Below are positions 53,335-64,000 of a stretch of DNA of 64,000 bases, piece after piece; positions within the stretch are counted from its first letter, which is position 1, and every line of letters begins with the position of its first letter. The stretch is from positions 54,656 to 118,655 of the forward strand of contig JARKIF010000097.1 in NCBI GenBank assembly GCA_029378245.1. The letters are read 5' to 3'. The notes under the pieces are model-generated. The model had not been told where the DNA came from. It saw nothing but the letters and a program-made list of their open reading frames with translations, and searched no databases. Position numbers and translations under genes: made by a program. This DNA is from Roridomyces roridus (lineage: Eukaryota > Basidiomycota > Agaricomycetes > Agaricales > Mycenaceae).

Positions 53335-54510
53335 TCAGACCGTGACTACCTTGTGCTTTTCCGCAGTATCCGACGACCACCCTAATCCCACGCGCGCATG
53401 GATCAACAGATTGGCTATACCTATGATCGCTGGAAAAGCTTCGGTGGCAAAGAACTCGGAGTTTGAACTTGCGAGTGTCGTAGCCGACGCAAAGATGAAC
53501 CAAAACCTGTTTTCAAAAATCAGCAACAATACTTCGCTCAGCTGTGGCTCACGATTGGAGGGCGGCACTTTCAACGAGAATGTCGCAGAAAGCCTGGGTC
53601 GTTGTCATTACCTTTTGACCTCGCACTGACTGAGGCTAGCATACCATCAATCGAGACTCGGGGCTGGCTTTCGCCGTTGAGATTCGGTATGCGATGAGAC
53701 CTGCAAAACATCAGGCGGAATCTTAACGGAGTGCAGGGTATGAGTTACCAGTACAGTAAATATTATTGCTGACCCGCTTCCATCAATTCAAGTCGCCCAA
53801 GGTTCAACTCACATCAACGAGGTACCAAACCCGATTGCGGTCCAACCTCTGATTGGGGCCGTGCCACGGACGTGTAACGATTCCGCATTAGCGAATTCAT
53901 ATATGATCCCGATTCCAGCGACTACGGCGGTTAGCATATTGCTTGGAATGAGGTGGAAAGAATATCTCACCTGTCGTTCCCACAACTGTGCATATCGGAA
54001 ATACTAAAACGGGTCTGTTGCGCCAGACGACCCACAAGCGGAAGATCTGCGCATCTGTGAGGTGACTGGGACATTTTCTCGAGCATACTTCACCTACCAC
54101 AAGGGCATCGCCAACCAGGACGGAAAATAACAGCAAGATCGTCTTGGCAATTTGACTCGGTTGTGAGACGTCGCCATAGAATGCTCGTGCCGACGCGCCG
54201 CTCCCGAGATGAATGAAAGCAAAATAGCCTTGATAGACGCTCAGTGCCCAATGCTTTTAGACTCATTTCAGTGATGGCTACCGCATGAAGCACGGGCACG
54301 CACGGTCGTTATAAGCAAGACGAGGAAAGTTACACAGATGAAAACGAGAGACGTGAAATGATGTTTTCTGGGCCGGTTCTTGCCTGCGAGCGTCTTTCGT
54401 GTGGCGAGGAAGTAGATATCCGAAACGAAGAGGAGGAGGACGATGCCGAAGAGAAAGGTGTCCAGCAGGAGGGCAATGAAATTGGCGGGAACGATTGCGA
54501 TGTCCGGCAT
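53335..54510 (-). CDS. Seven-TM-type membrane protein, copy 3
   Basis: ATG at 54510: MPDIAIVPANFIALLLDTFL, FGIVLLLFVSDIYFLATRKT, LAGKNRPRKHHFTSLVFICV. Following exons over short introns: YQGYFAFIHLGSG near 54220-54190, FRLWVVWRNRPVLVFPICTV near 54050-53980, and a last exon with LASSNSEFFATEAFPAIIGI then ANLLIHARVGLGWSSDTA, stop at 53335-53337 (KHKVVTV). The family has an N-terminal extracellular-length start, basic inter-helix loops and a conserved terminal NLLIHARVGLGW. I do not know its function; it resembles no GPCR class I can name. The frame joins without an obvious lesion. First of three tandem genes in the same orientation. Confidence 0.7.
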
Positions 54511-54704
54511 CGTGAAGAGAGGGAAGGGAAGGGAATCTGCTCGTGTGAGGGGCTGGTTTTAATATACAGGCCTTAATTAATGGAAAAGATCATCTTTGCG
54601 ATAGACGGATTATGATGGGATATCCGTCCAAGGGCTAGCAATCCTCACACGCTGCACGAACAGTCCGTTTTGCCCGATAACTGGACAGGAATCCTGATAC
54701 GCCG

Positions 54705-55917
54705 CTATACTGCGACTCCCGTTTGTGCCACGGACAGCGGCGTTCCGACATGCTTGGGTACGGTATCCTGTGACCATCCGAGGCCGACACGAGCATGAAT
54801 CAGGAGATTGCCAATGCCAATGACTGGTGGGAAGCTGTCAGTGGCGAAGAACTCGGCGTCTGATCGTGCGAGTATGGTAAGAGCGGCGAAGGTAAGCCAG
54901 AATCTAGACAGCAACGGTGGAATCAAGAGCTCCCAAATTAAAAATGATTTATGAGGCGTACGTTTGGAGCGCGGCACTCTCGACCAAAATGATGAGGAAG
55001 GACTGTCCCGTTGCTGTCAATGGCTGATTGAACCATGCGTTTATTTATACATACCATAAGACGAGAATCTGTACTGGGTTTACTTTTCCAGATGCGGAAG
55101 GCTATGAAACCTGGACCACGCTTCAGTAAAATTCGAACTCTTGTGCAGGTCCACCGCACCAGTGCAGTAGACGTTATTCCTGGTCGAAGCCCGTGAGTCA
55201 TGTAACATGACCACAGACAACTCACAAGAGCGAGAGTCCAAAACCCAGACCCGTCCATCCTCTGACTGAGGACAAGCCACTGATGACTTTGGGTCCCCAG
55301 TGAATCAGTTGGTATACGAGGCCGATTGATGCCACTGATCCTAAGAAATGCATTCAAATAGGTCCGAAGATGGCTCACCGAGATCACCGAGCACGGTGCA
55401 TGCTGGCAAGACTGCGACGCGTCGATTGCCGCCCCAGATTATCCACAGACGATAGATCTGCTCGGTTCCGTCATTACTTCGATCATGTCCGGAGAGAAAA
55501 TCTCACGCACCACCAGGATATCGCCCAGTAGGATTGAAAGGAACAACATAGACTCTTTGGCAATGGCACTAGGCTGGGATAGATCCCCATAAAAAGTCCT
55601 TTCCGACGCTGCATCACCCAAATGGATGAATGCGAAATACGCCTGGTATACGACGAGGACCCAGTGCTTTCAATCCTTCAGAGGAAATCGTCAAAGATGA
55701 TATGTTCACTCACGATCGTAATAATCAAGAGGAGCGTTACACCAAGAAAAATGAGAGACGTGAAATGATGCCTCCTAGGTCGACTATCCCCTGCGAGTGT
55801 CCTGCGCGTGGCCAGAAAGTAAACGTCTGCGATGAAGAGGAGCACAACTATCCCGTAGAGAAAACTGTCCAGGACGTGGGAGATAAAGTTGGCGGGAACG
55901 AGCGTGATGTCCGGCAT
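54705..55917 (-). CDS. Seven-TM-type membrane protein, copy 4
   Basis: ATG at 55917: MPDITLVPANFISHVLDSFL, YGIVVLLFIADVYFLATRRT, LAGDSRPRRHHFTSLIFLGV. Exons follow for YQAYFAFIHLGDAASERTFY near 55600-55640, LLFLSILLGDILVV near 55510-55550, YRLWIIWGGNRRVAVLPACT near 55400-55450, and the final exon SDAEFFATDSFPPVIGIGNL then LIHARVGLGWSQDTV. Stop at 54705-54707 after VGTPLSVAQTGVAV. It is tandem to copy 3 (194-bp gap) and copy 5. Upstream it has the block AGATCATCTT..GACGGATT, which is also found upstream of the neighbouring copies, marking the duplicated unit. Confidence 0.7.
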
Positions 55918-56251
55918 CCGTACGAAGAAAGGGTGTGGGGGAACATGATGTGGCGGCGGTCGCCTTAAATACAAGACTGTATTATTAGGCAGGACAGATC
56001 ATCTTGACGGATTCCCGCAGTTCGCAGAGATGGTGGGAGCCAAGGTAAGAGATTGTGTCGCCGTCCAGCGACAGGATGGTCGATTGAAAGCCAGACGTTT
56101 TGGAGTGGCCTTAATTAATAGGAACGATGATCTTTGCGATAGACGGATTATCATGATGATGGGAGCCAGCCAAGGTGATCCGCAACAGGAACCCTTATAC
56201 TCTACACTGCGAGTCCTTTTTGTGGCACGGACAACGGCGCTCCACGCTTGT

Positions 56252-57447
56252 CTACGGATCCTGAGACCATCCGAGGCCGACACGGGCATGAATCAAGAGA
56301 TGAGCGACGCCTATGATGGCAGGGAAGGTGTCCAACGCGATGAAAAGGACATTCGAGTTGACCAGCACCGTAATCGCTGTAAAAGTGAGCCAGAGTCTGC
56401 ATGAATTCCGAAGTGTCAGTACGAAAGAAAGATCGAAGGAGGGAATAATGCCCTACGTCTGGAGAGCGGCACTTTCGACCAATATAGAGAGGAAAGGCTT
56501 CAAGCCGTATGTCAGCCGAATTGCGGGCATAGAGTGTGAGGACCGTACCATTAGACGAGAATCGGGTCCAAACTTGGACCTCGAGATGCGGAACGCGATG
56601 AAACCTACACCTCGATTTGAGAACGAGTGGTTTCCGAGAGTCAAAAAGATCTTACCAGTACTGTACACGTTGTTTCTGGTCAAAAGACTAATGTGAGGAT
56701 CGGGGGATATATTATATAATCCACGACCAGAAACTCACGCCAGTGACAGTCCAAAGGTTCCTCCTTGAGAAATTCTGGCCCACGGGGAGGTAGTGGACGC
56801 TATCGAAGACCCCACTTGGAAATAAAGGATCCCAATGGATGTCGCTACGCATATGATCAAGGCGCTCGATGAGGAATACCACAGGAAACGACAAGGCGAC
56901 GAACCCAGAGCTCCCAGTGTGGCACATATAGGAAAGATCATGACCCGCCGATATCTCCCCCAAATAATCCACAGGCGATAGATCTGCGTTGATTGGTTTG
57001 GTTGCTGATCGTAGGATGGGTGTTTGACGCACCACGAGAGAGTCACCAAGCAAGAATACCGCGAGAAATAATGTGACCTTGACTACCTCACTGGGTCCCG
57101 TAGGTTCGTTGTAAGAGGTTTCTGCGGCTCCACTACGCGTCTGAGTGAACGTCAAGTAGTGCTGATATATGACAACGACCCAGTGCTTTGAATACTGCTT
57201 CAGTAACAGTTCACTGGAGGCAAGCAAGTCCACTCACAACCGTGACCAGAAGGAAGAGAATCGTTATTCCAAAGAACACAAGCGAGGTGAAATTATGTCT
57301 TCTCGGTCGACTACTCCCTGCGAGTGTCCTGCGTGTGGCGAGAAAGTAGATGTCCGAGATAAAGAGGAGGACAACTACCCCGTAGAGGAAGGTGCTCAGA
57401 ACGAGGGCGATGAAATTGGCAGAAACGGGTGCGAGGTCGGATGACAT
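56252..57447 (-). CDS. Seven-TM-type membrane protein, copy 5, slightly truncated
   Basis: ATG at 57447: MSSDLAPVSANFIALVLSTF, LYGVVVLLFISDIYFLATRR, TLAGSSRPRRHNFTSLVFFG. Later exons: YQHYLTFTQTRSGAAETSYN near 57110-57165, TLFLAVFLLGDSLVV near 57030-57075, YRLWIIWGRYRRVMIFPICA near 56920-56985, a helix near 56480-56530 (ESAALQT) and GVAHLLIHARVGLGWSQDP. A single base is missing after GAT relative to copy 4 (GAT ACC GTA versus GAT CC GTA). This creates an immediate TAG at 56252-56254 and cuts the last about 20 residues; the old ending (APLSVPQKGLAV) survives in another frame. The membrane domain should be unaffected. It is transcribed divergently from the xanthine dioxygenase gene, 409 bp away. 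Confidence 0.65.
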
Positions 57448-57856
57448 ATGGATTTGGGGTAGCGAGCGTCGCCTTAAGTAAATGCGAGGCTGTATGTACA
57501 TATGAATAGGCAGCAAAGATCATCTTGCATTCTTGACGGATGCGCGCAGGTCGCAGAGATGATAGGAGCCAAGGTAAGAGATGGCGTCGCCCGTCCGACG
57601 TCCAGCGACGGAACACGGACCACTTGAGCCAGGGAGGGCGAGTCCTCTCGAGTTCTCCTCAGCATCCCCTCGGAGTTGTATGCACCAGACCAGTGGAGAC
57701 CTTCGGCGGGATCTTTGTCTGCGGGGTCGGGACGCCTTAGGTAGGCCGCAGGAACGAAGGAAAAGAAACCCGGAGCACCGAGCATGCGGTCCCATTCAAA
57801 ACGGCGATCAGCACAAGACACAGCCTGCTTATCGCCTTCTCCTCTCCACCACCACA
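57448..57856. promoter_or_regulatory. Divergent intergenic region, seven-TM-type copy 5 / xanthine dioxygenase
   Basis: The 409 bp between two start codons on opposite strands must hold both promoters. The part at 57500-57600 (AGATCATCTTGCATTCTTGACGG.. then GGAGCCAAGGTAAGAGAT..) is a direct copy of 55990-56060, upstream of copy 4. It therefore arrived with the tandem duplication and belongs to the membrane-protein side. Confidence 0.5.
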
Positions 57857-59250
57857 ATGGCCATCCAGCTCTCACCCCTCCCTCTCCCAGCCAGCGCAGA
57901 CCCGTCCAAGTTTGCAGAATTCGGGCGCGAGGTCATCGGTGTCGATCCAGGGAATCTGTCGCCCGAGCAGTTTTCCGAGGTCCGAGAGGCGTTGTACAAG
58001 GTGTGTGGCTCTGCGCAGCCCCTACTGAGTGTCGCTGACAGACAGATTGCCAGTACGACGCGCTGCTATTCCGAAACGCGACAGTGAGCCCGGAGCAGCA
58101 GTATGCCTTGACCAAGGTGAGTCGAGAGCAGCGTCGATGCTGCGGAAGCAGTTACTGACTCGGTTAGGCCTTCGATCCTGCATCGGAGAGCTATGGGCAC
58201 GGAAACAACAAGACGGAGGGGACGGTCAAGTCTATCCTGCACCCGGATCTCAAGACGATTCCGCGTGTGCCTCAGGTGCGTGGACTATACCGTCGACCGA
58301 CGCTTGCACCTCACTCACTACAAAGGTCCAACTCATTGGCAACGGGACTGTCTACAACCACGAGGGCCTCGCCGAGGCCAAGCTCAAGCACCCACACCAC
58401 CGCACCTTTCACAAGACTGCCGTGAGCCTCGAAGACGAAGCCAAAGGCCACACACGATTCTACCGATGGCACATTGACGCTGCTCTCTACGACCTCAACC
58501 CTCCACGCGTGACGACTCTCTACGGGCTCACCGTCCCACAGGGCTCGCCCCAGGTCTGCCGCTACGACGACGGCACAGGCGATGAGCTGCCCGTTCCCCT
58601 CGGCACGACAGCCTTCGTCTCGGGCAAGACCATGTTCAACATCCTCCCGCCTGAGCTGAAGAGCGTCGCCGTCCGTGCACGCGTCAAGTATTCGCCTCAT
58701 CCGTACGTCTGGATGGCACCCGCGCACGCCAAACCCACGGGGCTGGGTATCGAATCCGAGGGACTCGAAGTACCGCTCGGAGACCTTGCATCCTGGGAAG
58801 AAGGCAAAGTCAAGGTCTTCCCTGTGCTGTGGAAGAACCCCGTTACGGGTGACCTCCACTTCCAGGTCCACCCGTGCGGCGTTTCTGAGCTTCTCATCGC
58901 CCCACTCCCTGCTGGCGCCAACCGCGAAGGCGCGCTCTACCCTGACGGCGCGCATCTGAAGGATCTGAAGGAAGTCCGCGATCTGCTGTACAAGATGCAG
59001 CGCCCTGCGATCGCCCCACCGTTGGTCTACCCGCATGATTGGTGTGTTTCTTCTTCTTTTGGTATGATACTGGTATTGAATTGGAGGCAGGCGCGAGAAC
59101 GACCTCGTTCTATTCCACAACCGCGGCGTCCTGCACAGCGTCGTCGGTGCTTTTGCGCCGGACCAAGTCCGTGCGTTCCACCAGTGTAACCTCGCTGCGA
59201 GCGACGAGCCTGTAGGCCCGGCGGAGGAGGATGTCAAGAAGTGGGCGTAG
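57857..59250 (+). CDS. xanA: Fe(II)/2-oxoglutarate-dependent xanthine dioxygenase
   Basis: CDS joins 57857-58000, 58054-58116, 58168-58275, 58326-59041 and 59091-59250, 396 aa, all introns GT..AG and in frame. It is a TauD/TfdA-fold dioxygenase whose sequence follows the fungal XanA pattern: YDALLFRNATVSPEQQYALT, FYRWHIDAALYDLNPPRVTT (metal-binding H-x-D), LPVPLGTTAFVSGKTMF, HPYVWMAPAHAKPTGLG, QRPAIAPPLVYPHDW, and NRGVLHSVVGAFAPDQVRAF (second metal His, followed by the 2-oxoglutarate-binding Arg region). It converts xanthine to uric acid using 2-oxoglutarate, O2 and Fe(II), replacing the molybdenum enzyme found in other organisms. Probably cytosolic: no signal peptide and no C-terminal targeting signal (ends VKKWA). 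Complete and apparently functional. No other purine-pathway gene is in the window. Confidence 0.9.
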
Positions 59251-59564
59251 ATTCAATGTCAAAGTACTGGGAAGACTGTACGTATACTCGACAATTGTAT
59301 AATTTCATGGATCATACATATGTTGCTTGGATGACGGTTGCAGGGCACTAAGTGGTGTGGAGTTTACAGCTGCGCTCCGACATTGACTGGCCCGATCTCA
59401 GCAAACATTTCATTGCCGCTTCTCAGATGGAAGAATTAGGGCATCCATCCTGGCAGAGTGACAGAGTCTACGATGAACAGTGTGCATGGATACCTTTCCC
59501 AGGATGATCGTTATTTGAACCCAGCCGCTGCCTTCCTTGACCCCCACACCCTTCCTTCTCCCTC
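59251..59564. other. Intergenic; promoter of seven-TM-type copy 6
   Basis: From about 59370 to 59560 the sequence parallels 61130-61360: GATCTCAGCAAACATTTCA.TG, then GTGCATGGATACC.TTCCC and TTATTTGAACCCAGC just before the start codon. It is the promoter block of the subfamily formed by copies 1, 6 and 7. Confidence 0.55.
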
Positions 59565-60850
59565 ATGCAAATGCAGCGCATCGCCGACGCCGGCTTCACT
59601 TCAGACTTTGCCACTCTCATCGTCGGCAGCTTTCTCTACGGGATCGTGACACTTCTCTTCATTTCAAACCTCTACTTCCTTGGCACGCGACGAACGCTAG
59701 CGGGGAAAAGACGTTCAAGGAAGCAGAACTTGACGTCCCTTGCGTTCCTTGGAGTCACCGCTCTCTTCCTGGTCGTGACTGCTGTGAGTCCGCGCCAGTT
59801 CAGTCAGCATTGTAATCTAAAGGAGATTCAAGCACTGGACTATCGTCGTTTATCGAGGCTATCTGGAGTTCCTTTCTCGGGGAAATCCCACTTTGGAGGA
59901 GAAATTCTATAGCACCACCGACGAGCGCACGCAGGTAGTCATCGACGCTTTATTTCTCTTTTCGATTCTCTTGGGTGATCTTCTTTTGGTGCGTCTGCTT
60001 ACGCCCGTCACGATTTTGCCCGCCCACAACTTACCCCGGCAGGTTTACCGTCTTTGGATCATCTGGGGTGGACACTGGAGGATTATCATTCTGCCGCTCT
60101 GCGCGATGATCGCTGCTACCGGTGGGCAAAATACCTTGTGCTTGAACATCGGATGACGTCTGACCCTACGACAGTGGTGTCAATCATGGTCATATTGCAA
60201 ACCGCACAGCTGCTCCCTTCTGGCAAGAATATAGCAAACCTGGACGACATCGACCGCAACGTGGTATTCGGGTGGGTCCATCCTCCTACTGATCAATCTT
60301 TTCGGATTTCCCCTGCCAGTCCAATTAATGCTTGGCACTAGAAACAATTTATATTGCACTGGTCAGCTCCTACAGGACTCCATCCCATGAACCCAAGTTG
60401 AACAATCAACCTAGCTGCGATCGTCTATCGTGTATTGCGAGCAACCATGGACAGCCACCCCGAAAACCGGCTAATGGTAAGTATGCGTGGTAGCAACAAC
60501 TCAGTGCTGATTGACTGAAATGCACCTAGGGCATCCTCACCATCCTCGTCGAAAGCGCCGCCCTTCAAATGTGCTGGTTCATAATCCTGGGAGTCGCCGC
60601 GCGCGTCAGTTTGCCTGTAGCTCTCTTTACTTTCGCTACTTTCCCAGCGATCACAGCCATCACCAATCTGCTCATCCACGCTCGTGTCGGACTCGGATGG
60701 TCTCAAGAGAGTACTGGTAGGCACAAGGGTCACAAAGAGTCGACCAGGAAGCGGAGGGTGCAAAACTTGAAGAGCGTCCCGAGCAAGTTCGAGCCTCAGG
60801 ACGTTATTTATATAACGAAACCAGACCATGCTCGCGTTCAGCAAGCCTGA
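59565..60850 (+). CDS. Seven-TM-type membrane protein, copy 6
   Basis: ATG at 59565 (second in-frame Met at 59571). Exon 1 gives MQMQRIADAGFTSDFATLIV, GSFLYGIVTLLFISNLYFLG, TRRTLAGKRRSRKQNLTSLA and ends at ..VVTA|GTGAGT near 59783. Exon 2: HWTIVVYRGYLEFLSRGNPT through ALFLFSILLGDLLL. Exon 3: VYRLWIIWGGHWRIIILPLC. A middle exon near 60170-60290 is less clear. Then AIVYRVLRATMDSHPENRLM and the last exon ILTILVESAALQMCWFIILG through ITNLLIHARVGLGWSQESTG. Stop at 60848-60850 (KPDHARVQQA). No lesion is obvious. It is tandem (direct) to copy 7, with about 1.8-kb period including the promoter. Function unknown. Confidence 0.7.
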
Positions 60851-61362
60851 GGTTCGGCATTGGGATTGCACTCTGCGTCAGGATAGTACATACTTGTGGA
60901 CAGTGGCCAAAATCTTCGAGAATTAGGCACCCCGAATCATGAGGCACTTGATGTTGATCCGGGTGAGTCGCGATGAGTTCCAATGCAGAAATACAACAAA
61001 GAACACCCAGGAGGCGGATTTTTCCCTCCCACGTTTCCACCTAGTACGACGATGACGTTGCCTGATATGTGAACGACTCGGAGCGCACGAAGGAGTTGAA
61101 AACTTTACGTTGCGGTGCTAGCGCTCCAAGTGTGGATGTTCACGGCGGCACTCGGACATTATTGACTGGTCCGATCTCAGCAAACATTTCACTGCGGCTT
61201 CTCAGAGTTGTCTCAGCGGGCAAAAATCAGGCATCTATCACCGGCAAAGTCTAGTTAGTAGTTGTGATGAACAGTATGCATGGATACCTTCCCATGATGG
61301 TTCTTATTTGAACCCAGCTGCTGCCTCCCTTCACCCTTCACCCTTCCTTTCCACCCATCCAG
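60851..61362. other. Intergenic between tandem copies 6 and 7
   Basis: Contains 3' flank shared with copy 7 and the left arm (AGGATAGTACATACTTGTGGA) and the subfamily promoter block from about 61150. No separate gene. Confidence 0.5.
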
Positions 61363-62617
61363 ATGCAGAGCATCACCGACGCCAGCGTCCGGGTAAACTT
61401 TATCACTCTCATCGTCGCCAGCCTTCTCTACGGGATAGTTTTACTGCTCTTCGTTTCGAACATCTACTTCCTTGCCACGCGACGAACGCTGGCAGGGAAA
61501 ACTCGCTCAAGGAAACAGAATTTCACGTCCCTTGCTTTTTTGGGAGTCACCGTTCTCTTCCTCTTTGTCACTGCTGTGAGTCCGTACAAGTTTCTTCAAC
61601 AACGGTATTATAATGAAAGGAATTTAAGCACTGGATTCTCGTGGTCTTTCGCGGATATCTAGCGTTCATCGTTCTGGGAAATCCCGACTCCGAGAGCAAC
61701 TTTTACAACCACGGTTCTCTGGTCTCCGGGCCCACGCAGCCGGTGCTGCACACAATATTTGTTGTTTCAATTATGTTGGGTGATCTTTTGTTGGTACGTC
61801 GAGGCCCCGTCTACAATTTTGCGGACTACCTATCATAATCCTGGCAGAATTATCGTCTTTGGGTCATCTGGGGTGGAAACCGCAAGATTATGGTTGTACC
61901 ACTTTGTACCGTGGTCGGCGCCACCGGTGAGCGAAAGCCTTGTCTGTTCATCGAAGAAATTCTCAGATAATTTCGAACATCAGTTGGGTCAATTGTGGCT
62001 GTATCACAGAAGCCACAACTACTCCCCGGTCCTACTGCTGTGGGAACTACGTCAATGGCTTTCTGGTCTTCATTCGCGTGTGTCTGTCCCATTCAAGTTG
62101 CCCTAGTCTGGCTGGCGCTAGAAACAATTTATACAGCACTGGTCAGTCAGCTCTTCCGGTAATTCATCCACTGACCCAATTGACCCAGCTGCGATCGTCT
62201 ATCGCATAATGGGTGCGAAGGCCAGCCCGGAATCCCGCCTGATGGTATGTGTGGCCCGGGGGTTAACAGGCCTCCGAACAAGTGCTGATTAATGATTGCC
62301 CAATTCAGCGTATCCTCGCCATCCTCGTCGAAAGCTCCGCACTTCAAATGTTTTGGTTCCTATTTCTGGGAGCTGCCGTGCGCTTTCCTTCAACTTCCCT
62401 CTTTGCTACGGATACCTTCCCTGCGATTACGGGTATCACCAATTTGCTGATCCACGCTCGTGTCGGACTCGGATGGTCTCAAAAGAGTACCAGTAGGCAC
62501 AAGGATCAAGAAGAATCGAACACGACGGGGAGGCTGCAAAAGAGTGTCCCGAGCAGGTTCGAGCAGAACATTATTCATATAACGAAACCAGACCATGCTC
62601 GCGTTCAGCAAGCCTGA
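61363..62617 (+). CDS. Seven-TM-type membrane protein, copy 7
   Basis: ATG at 61363: MQSITDASVRVNFITLIVAS, LLYGIVLLLFVSNIYFLATR, RTLAGKTRSRKQNFTSLAFL, ending ..FVTA|GTGAGT near 61578. Exon 2: HWILVVFRGYLAFIVLGNPD through FVVSIMLGDLLL (ends about 61793). Exon 3: NYRLWVIWGGNRKIMVVPLC. A middle exon near 61965-62110 is conserved with the left-arm copy (ISWVN.GCITE). AIVYRIMGAKASPESRLM is followed by the last exon RILAILVESSALQMFWFLFL through TGITNLLIHARVGLGWSQKS, with a stop at 62615-62617. All blocks join in frame, so this is the functional reference for the broken copy 1, with which it is nearly colinear in inverted orientation. Confidence 0.75.
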
Positions 62618-62655
62618 GGGTTTTTTTTCGGAAAGGATAGTACATACTTGTGGAA

Positions 62656-64000
62656 CTAAGTCATGAAAATATTCGAATATCGAGGCCCGCAGCTCTGCGC
62701 GACACGGATGGCAACCTTACCCACATGCTGCTGTGCATCAAGATACGCATACGCCTCCCTCGCCTGCTCGAATTCAAACACTTTGTCGATCACAGGACGC
62801 GTCGTCTCTGGATGTGCGCTCATAAAAGCGGTCATTTCCTGAATCTGATCCACTCTGATTGGTTCCAAAGCAAGAACCAGGGAGGAGGAAACGCACAATG
62901 AGACAGGAGCGCCGAGGATCCCGCGAACCTTGAGAACCTTTGCGAGGATTGGATTCAGTGTGTTGGGGAACGTCGTCTGTATACGATTAGGTGTCGTGCG
63001 TGGAATACAGAGCAAATGGGACGTGCAGGTGTCGGGTTGTTCCCGCCCGCGCTTCCACCGATGATGGCGACATTCCCAGCCATGCGGACTGCTTGAGCGA
63101 GCGCTCGAAGCTATCTGGCCCGCCGTTCATCTCGAGTACATGGTCCGCGCCGACCCCATTGGTGAATTTGAGCACTTCTTGGTCCCATTCTGGTGTGGTC
63201 TTGTAGTTCACGAGATGCGTCGCACCGCGTACCTTGGCAAAGGCGAGCTTCCTGTCTGAGGAAGAAGAGATGATGACTTGAGCTCCTGCTGCGATGGCAA
63301 ATTGGAGTGCGGATCTATGCGGTCTGGGTGAACGGAGAGTCATGGCTAGAGCGATGGGCTTACATGCGACACCGCCCGTTCCCGGGATGAACACTGTGTC
63401 GCCTGCCTTCATCGGTTCGGAGCCGTGGAGGGCGTTGAACGCGGTGAGTGCAGCGCAGCTACTAGGATTCAACAGTGATCTGAGATAAGTAAAATATACA
63501 CACGGAAGCGTAGAAGCCTCCTCGTATGATAGATTGCTCGGGGATGCTGATCAGGGCCTTCGATAAATCAAATTCAATTTTCAGTCCTCGCTCCAACACA
63601 AGACAAGACTCACATGAGCGGGGAACACCCGATACTCAGACAGCACCTCATCCACGGAAATGCTCAACGCATTTCCAAGATACGAGGCCTTCAGGTCGCC
63701 GTCAAGATATCCAAAACGAGGTTCGCCATTACGCGATCGCCGACTTTCCATTCTGACACGGCTTCACCGAGGGCAAAGACTTTGCCTGCCATGTCGCTGC
63801 AAGGAATTAAATTCTTGCTGCACAGTGCTGGGTGAGATTGCGTTGCGGTGGACGTGGTGGGCAACTCACTCGGTACCCAAGCTCATCGTCCTTGGCGATA
63901 TTCAAATCATGCGCCTAGCAGAATTCCGGACATTAGAGGTACATTGAGGAATCAAGTACGTACCTGTAGAGATACAGCATGAACCTTGACTAGGACTTGA
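62656..64000 (-). CDS. Medium-chain alcohol dehydrogenase/quinone-oxidoreductase-like (5' end off the window)
   Basis: Minus-strand gene whose N-terminus lies beyond base 64000; stop at 62656-62658. Visible exons from the edge inward: QVLVKVHAVSLQ, AHDLNIAKDDELGYR, then CSDMAGKVFALGEAVSEWKV near 63750-63800, ALISIPEQSIIYEEASTLP near 63520-63560, CAALTAFNALHGSEPMKAGD then TVFIPGTGGV (nucleotide-binding loop) near 63370-63460, ALQFAIAAGAQVIISSSSDR, GATHLVNYKTTPEWDQEVLK, GVGADHVLEMNGGPDSFERS, and the C-terminal TTRPVIDKVFEFEQAREAYA. It is a zinc-independent-type MDR enzyme by appearance (SDMAG motif; no Cys cluster visible in this part); NAD(P)-dependent oxidoreductase, substrate unknown. About 40 bp separate its stop from the convergent copy 7. 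Its 3' exons are duplicated, inverted, at 871-2665. Confidence 0.8.

Noticed and set aside
58311..59237. 308-aa minus-strand frame
   Set aside because: Exact antisense of the xanthine dioxygenase exons; a shadow of strong codon bias.

Overview
The window looks like nuclear DNA of an Agaricomycete (mushroom-type basidiomycete). Genes are split by many introns of about 45-60 bp with GT..AG ends and CTAAC/CTGAC-like branch sites. The recognisable families are typical of that class: an NB-ARC/TPR NLR-like gene, a kinase-like protein with a helical N-terminus, large F-box families, an NRPS-like adenylate-forming reductase and a fungal xanthine dioxygenase. There are no operons, CRISPR arrays or rRNA genes. 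All coordinates come from reading the sequence by eye. Exon borders are given only where the reading frame proves them.

Layout. 0.9-5.2 kb (left arm): a decayed 3' piece of a medium-chain dehydrogenase and a seven-TM-type gene, broken by three DNA-transposon insertions. 6.8-10.5 kb: an NLR pseudogene carrying a further inserted element. 13.4-14.4 kb: a macrodomain PARG-like gene. 17.1-19.7 kb: a gene for a putatively acylated helical-domain plus pseudokinase protein. 20.3-22.3 kb: a secreted or single-TM Ser-rich protein whose TM exon contains a frame-breaking 23-bp repeat. 22.5-30.4 kb: F-box gene, F-box remnant, internally deleted reductase and full NRPS-like reductase, all on the minus strand. 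31.1-33.2 kb: MFS sugar/polyol transporter. 36-39.8 kb: F-box/beta-propeller-like gene and a seven-TM-type gene. 40.4-42.8 kb: secreted type-B carboxylesterase. 45.1-46.3 kb: Ser/Pro-rich conserved protein. 47.0-52.8 kb: four decaying F-box copies. 53.3-57.4 kb: three tandem seven-TM-type genes. 57.9-59.3 kb: xanthine dioxygenase. 59.6-62.6 kb: two more seven-TM-type genes. 62.7-64 kb: intact-looking dehydrogenase running off the edge.

The right end (about 61.2-63.0 kb) and left end (about 0.9-5.4 kb) are inverted copies of each other, roughly 56 kb apart. The right arm supplies the empty sites that fix the boundaries and target-site duplications of the left-arm transposons.

The region is accessory rather than housekeeping: gene families amplify locally and then decay by transposon insertion, deletion and small frameshifts. 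The most interesting items are (1) the MLKL-like layout at 17.1-19.7 kb (MGC acylation start, helical domain, degenerate kinase-like domain) near an NLR pseudogene with a similar helical N-terminus; (2) a free-standing thioester-reductase gene made by an in-frame deletion of a duplicated NRPS-like gene; (3) the lineage-expanded seven-TM-type family, function unknown.
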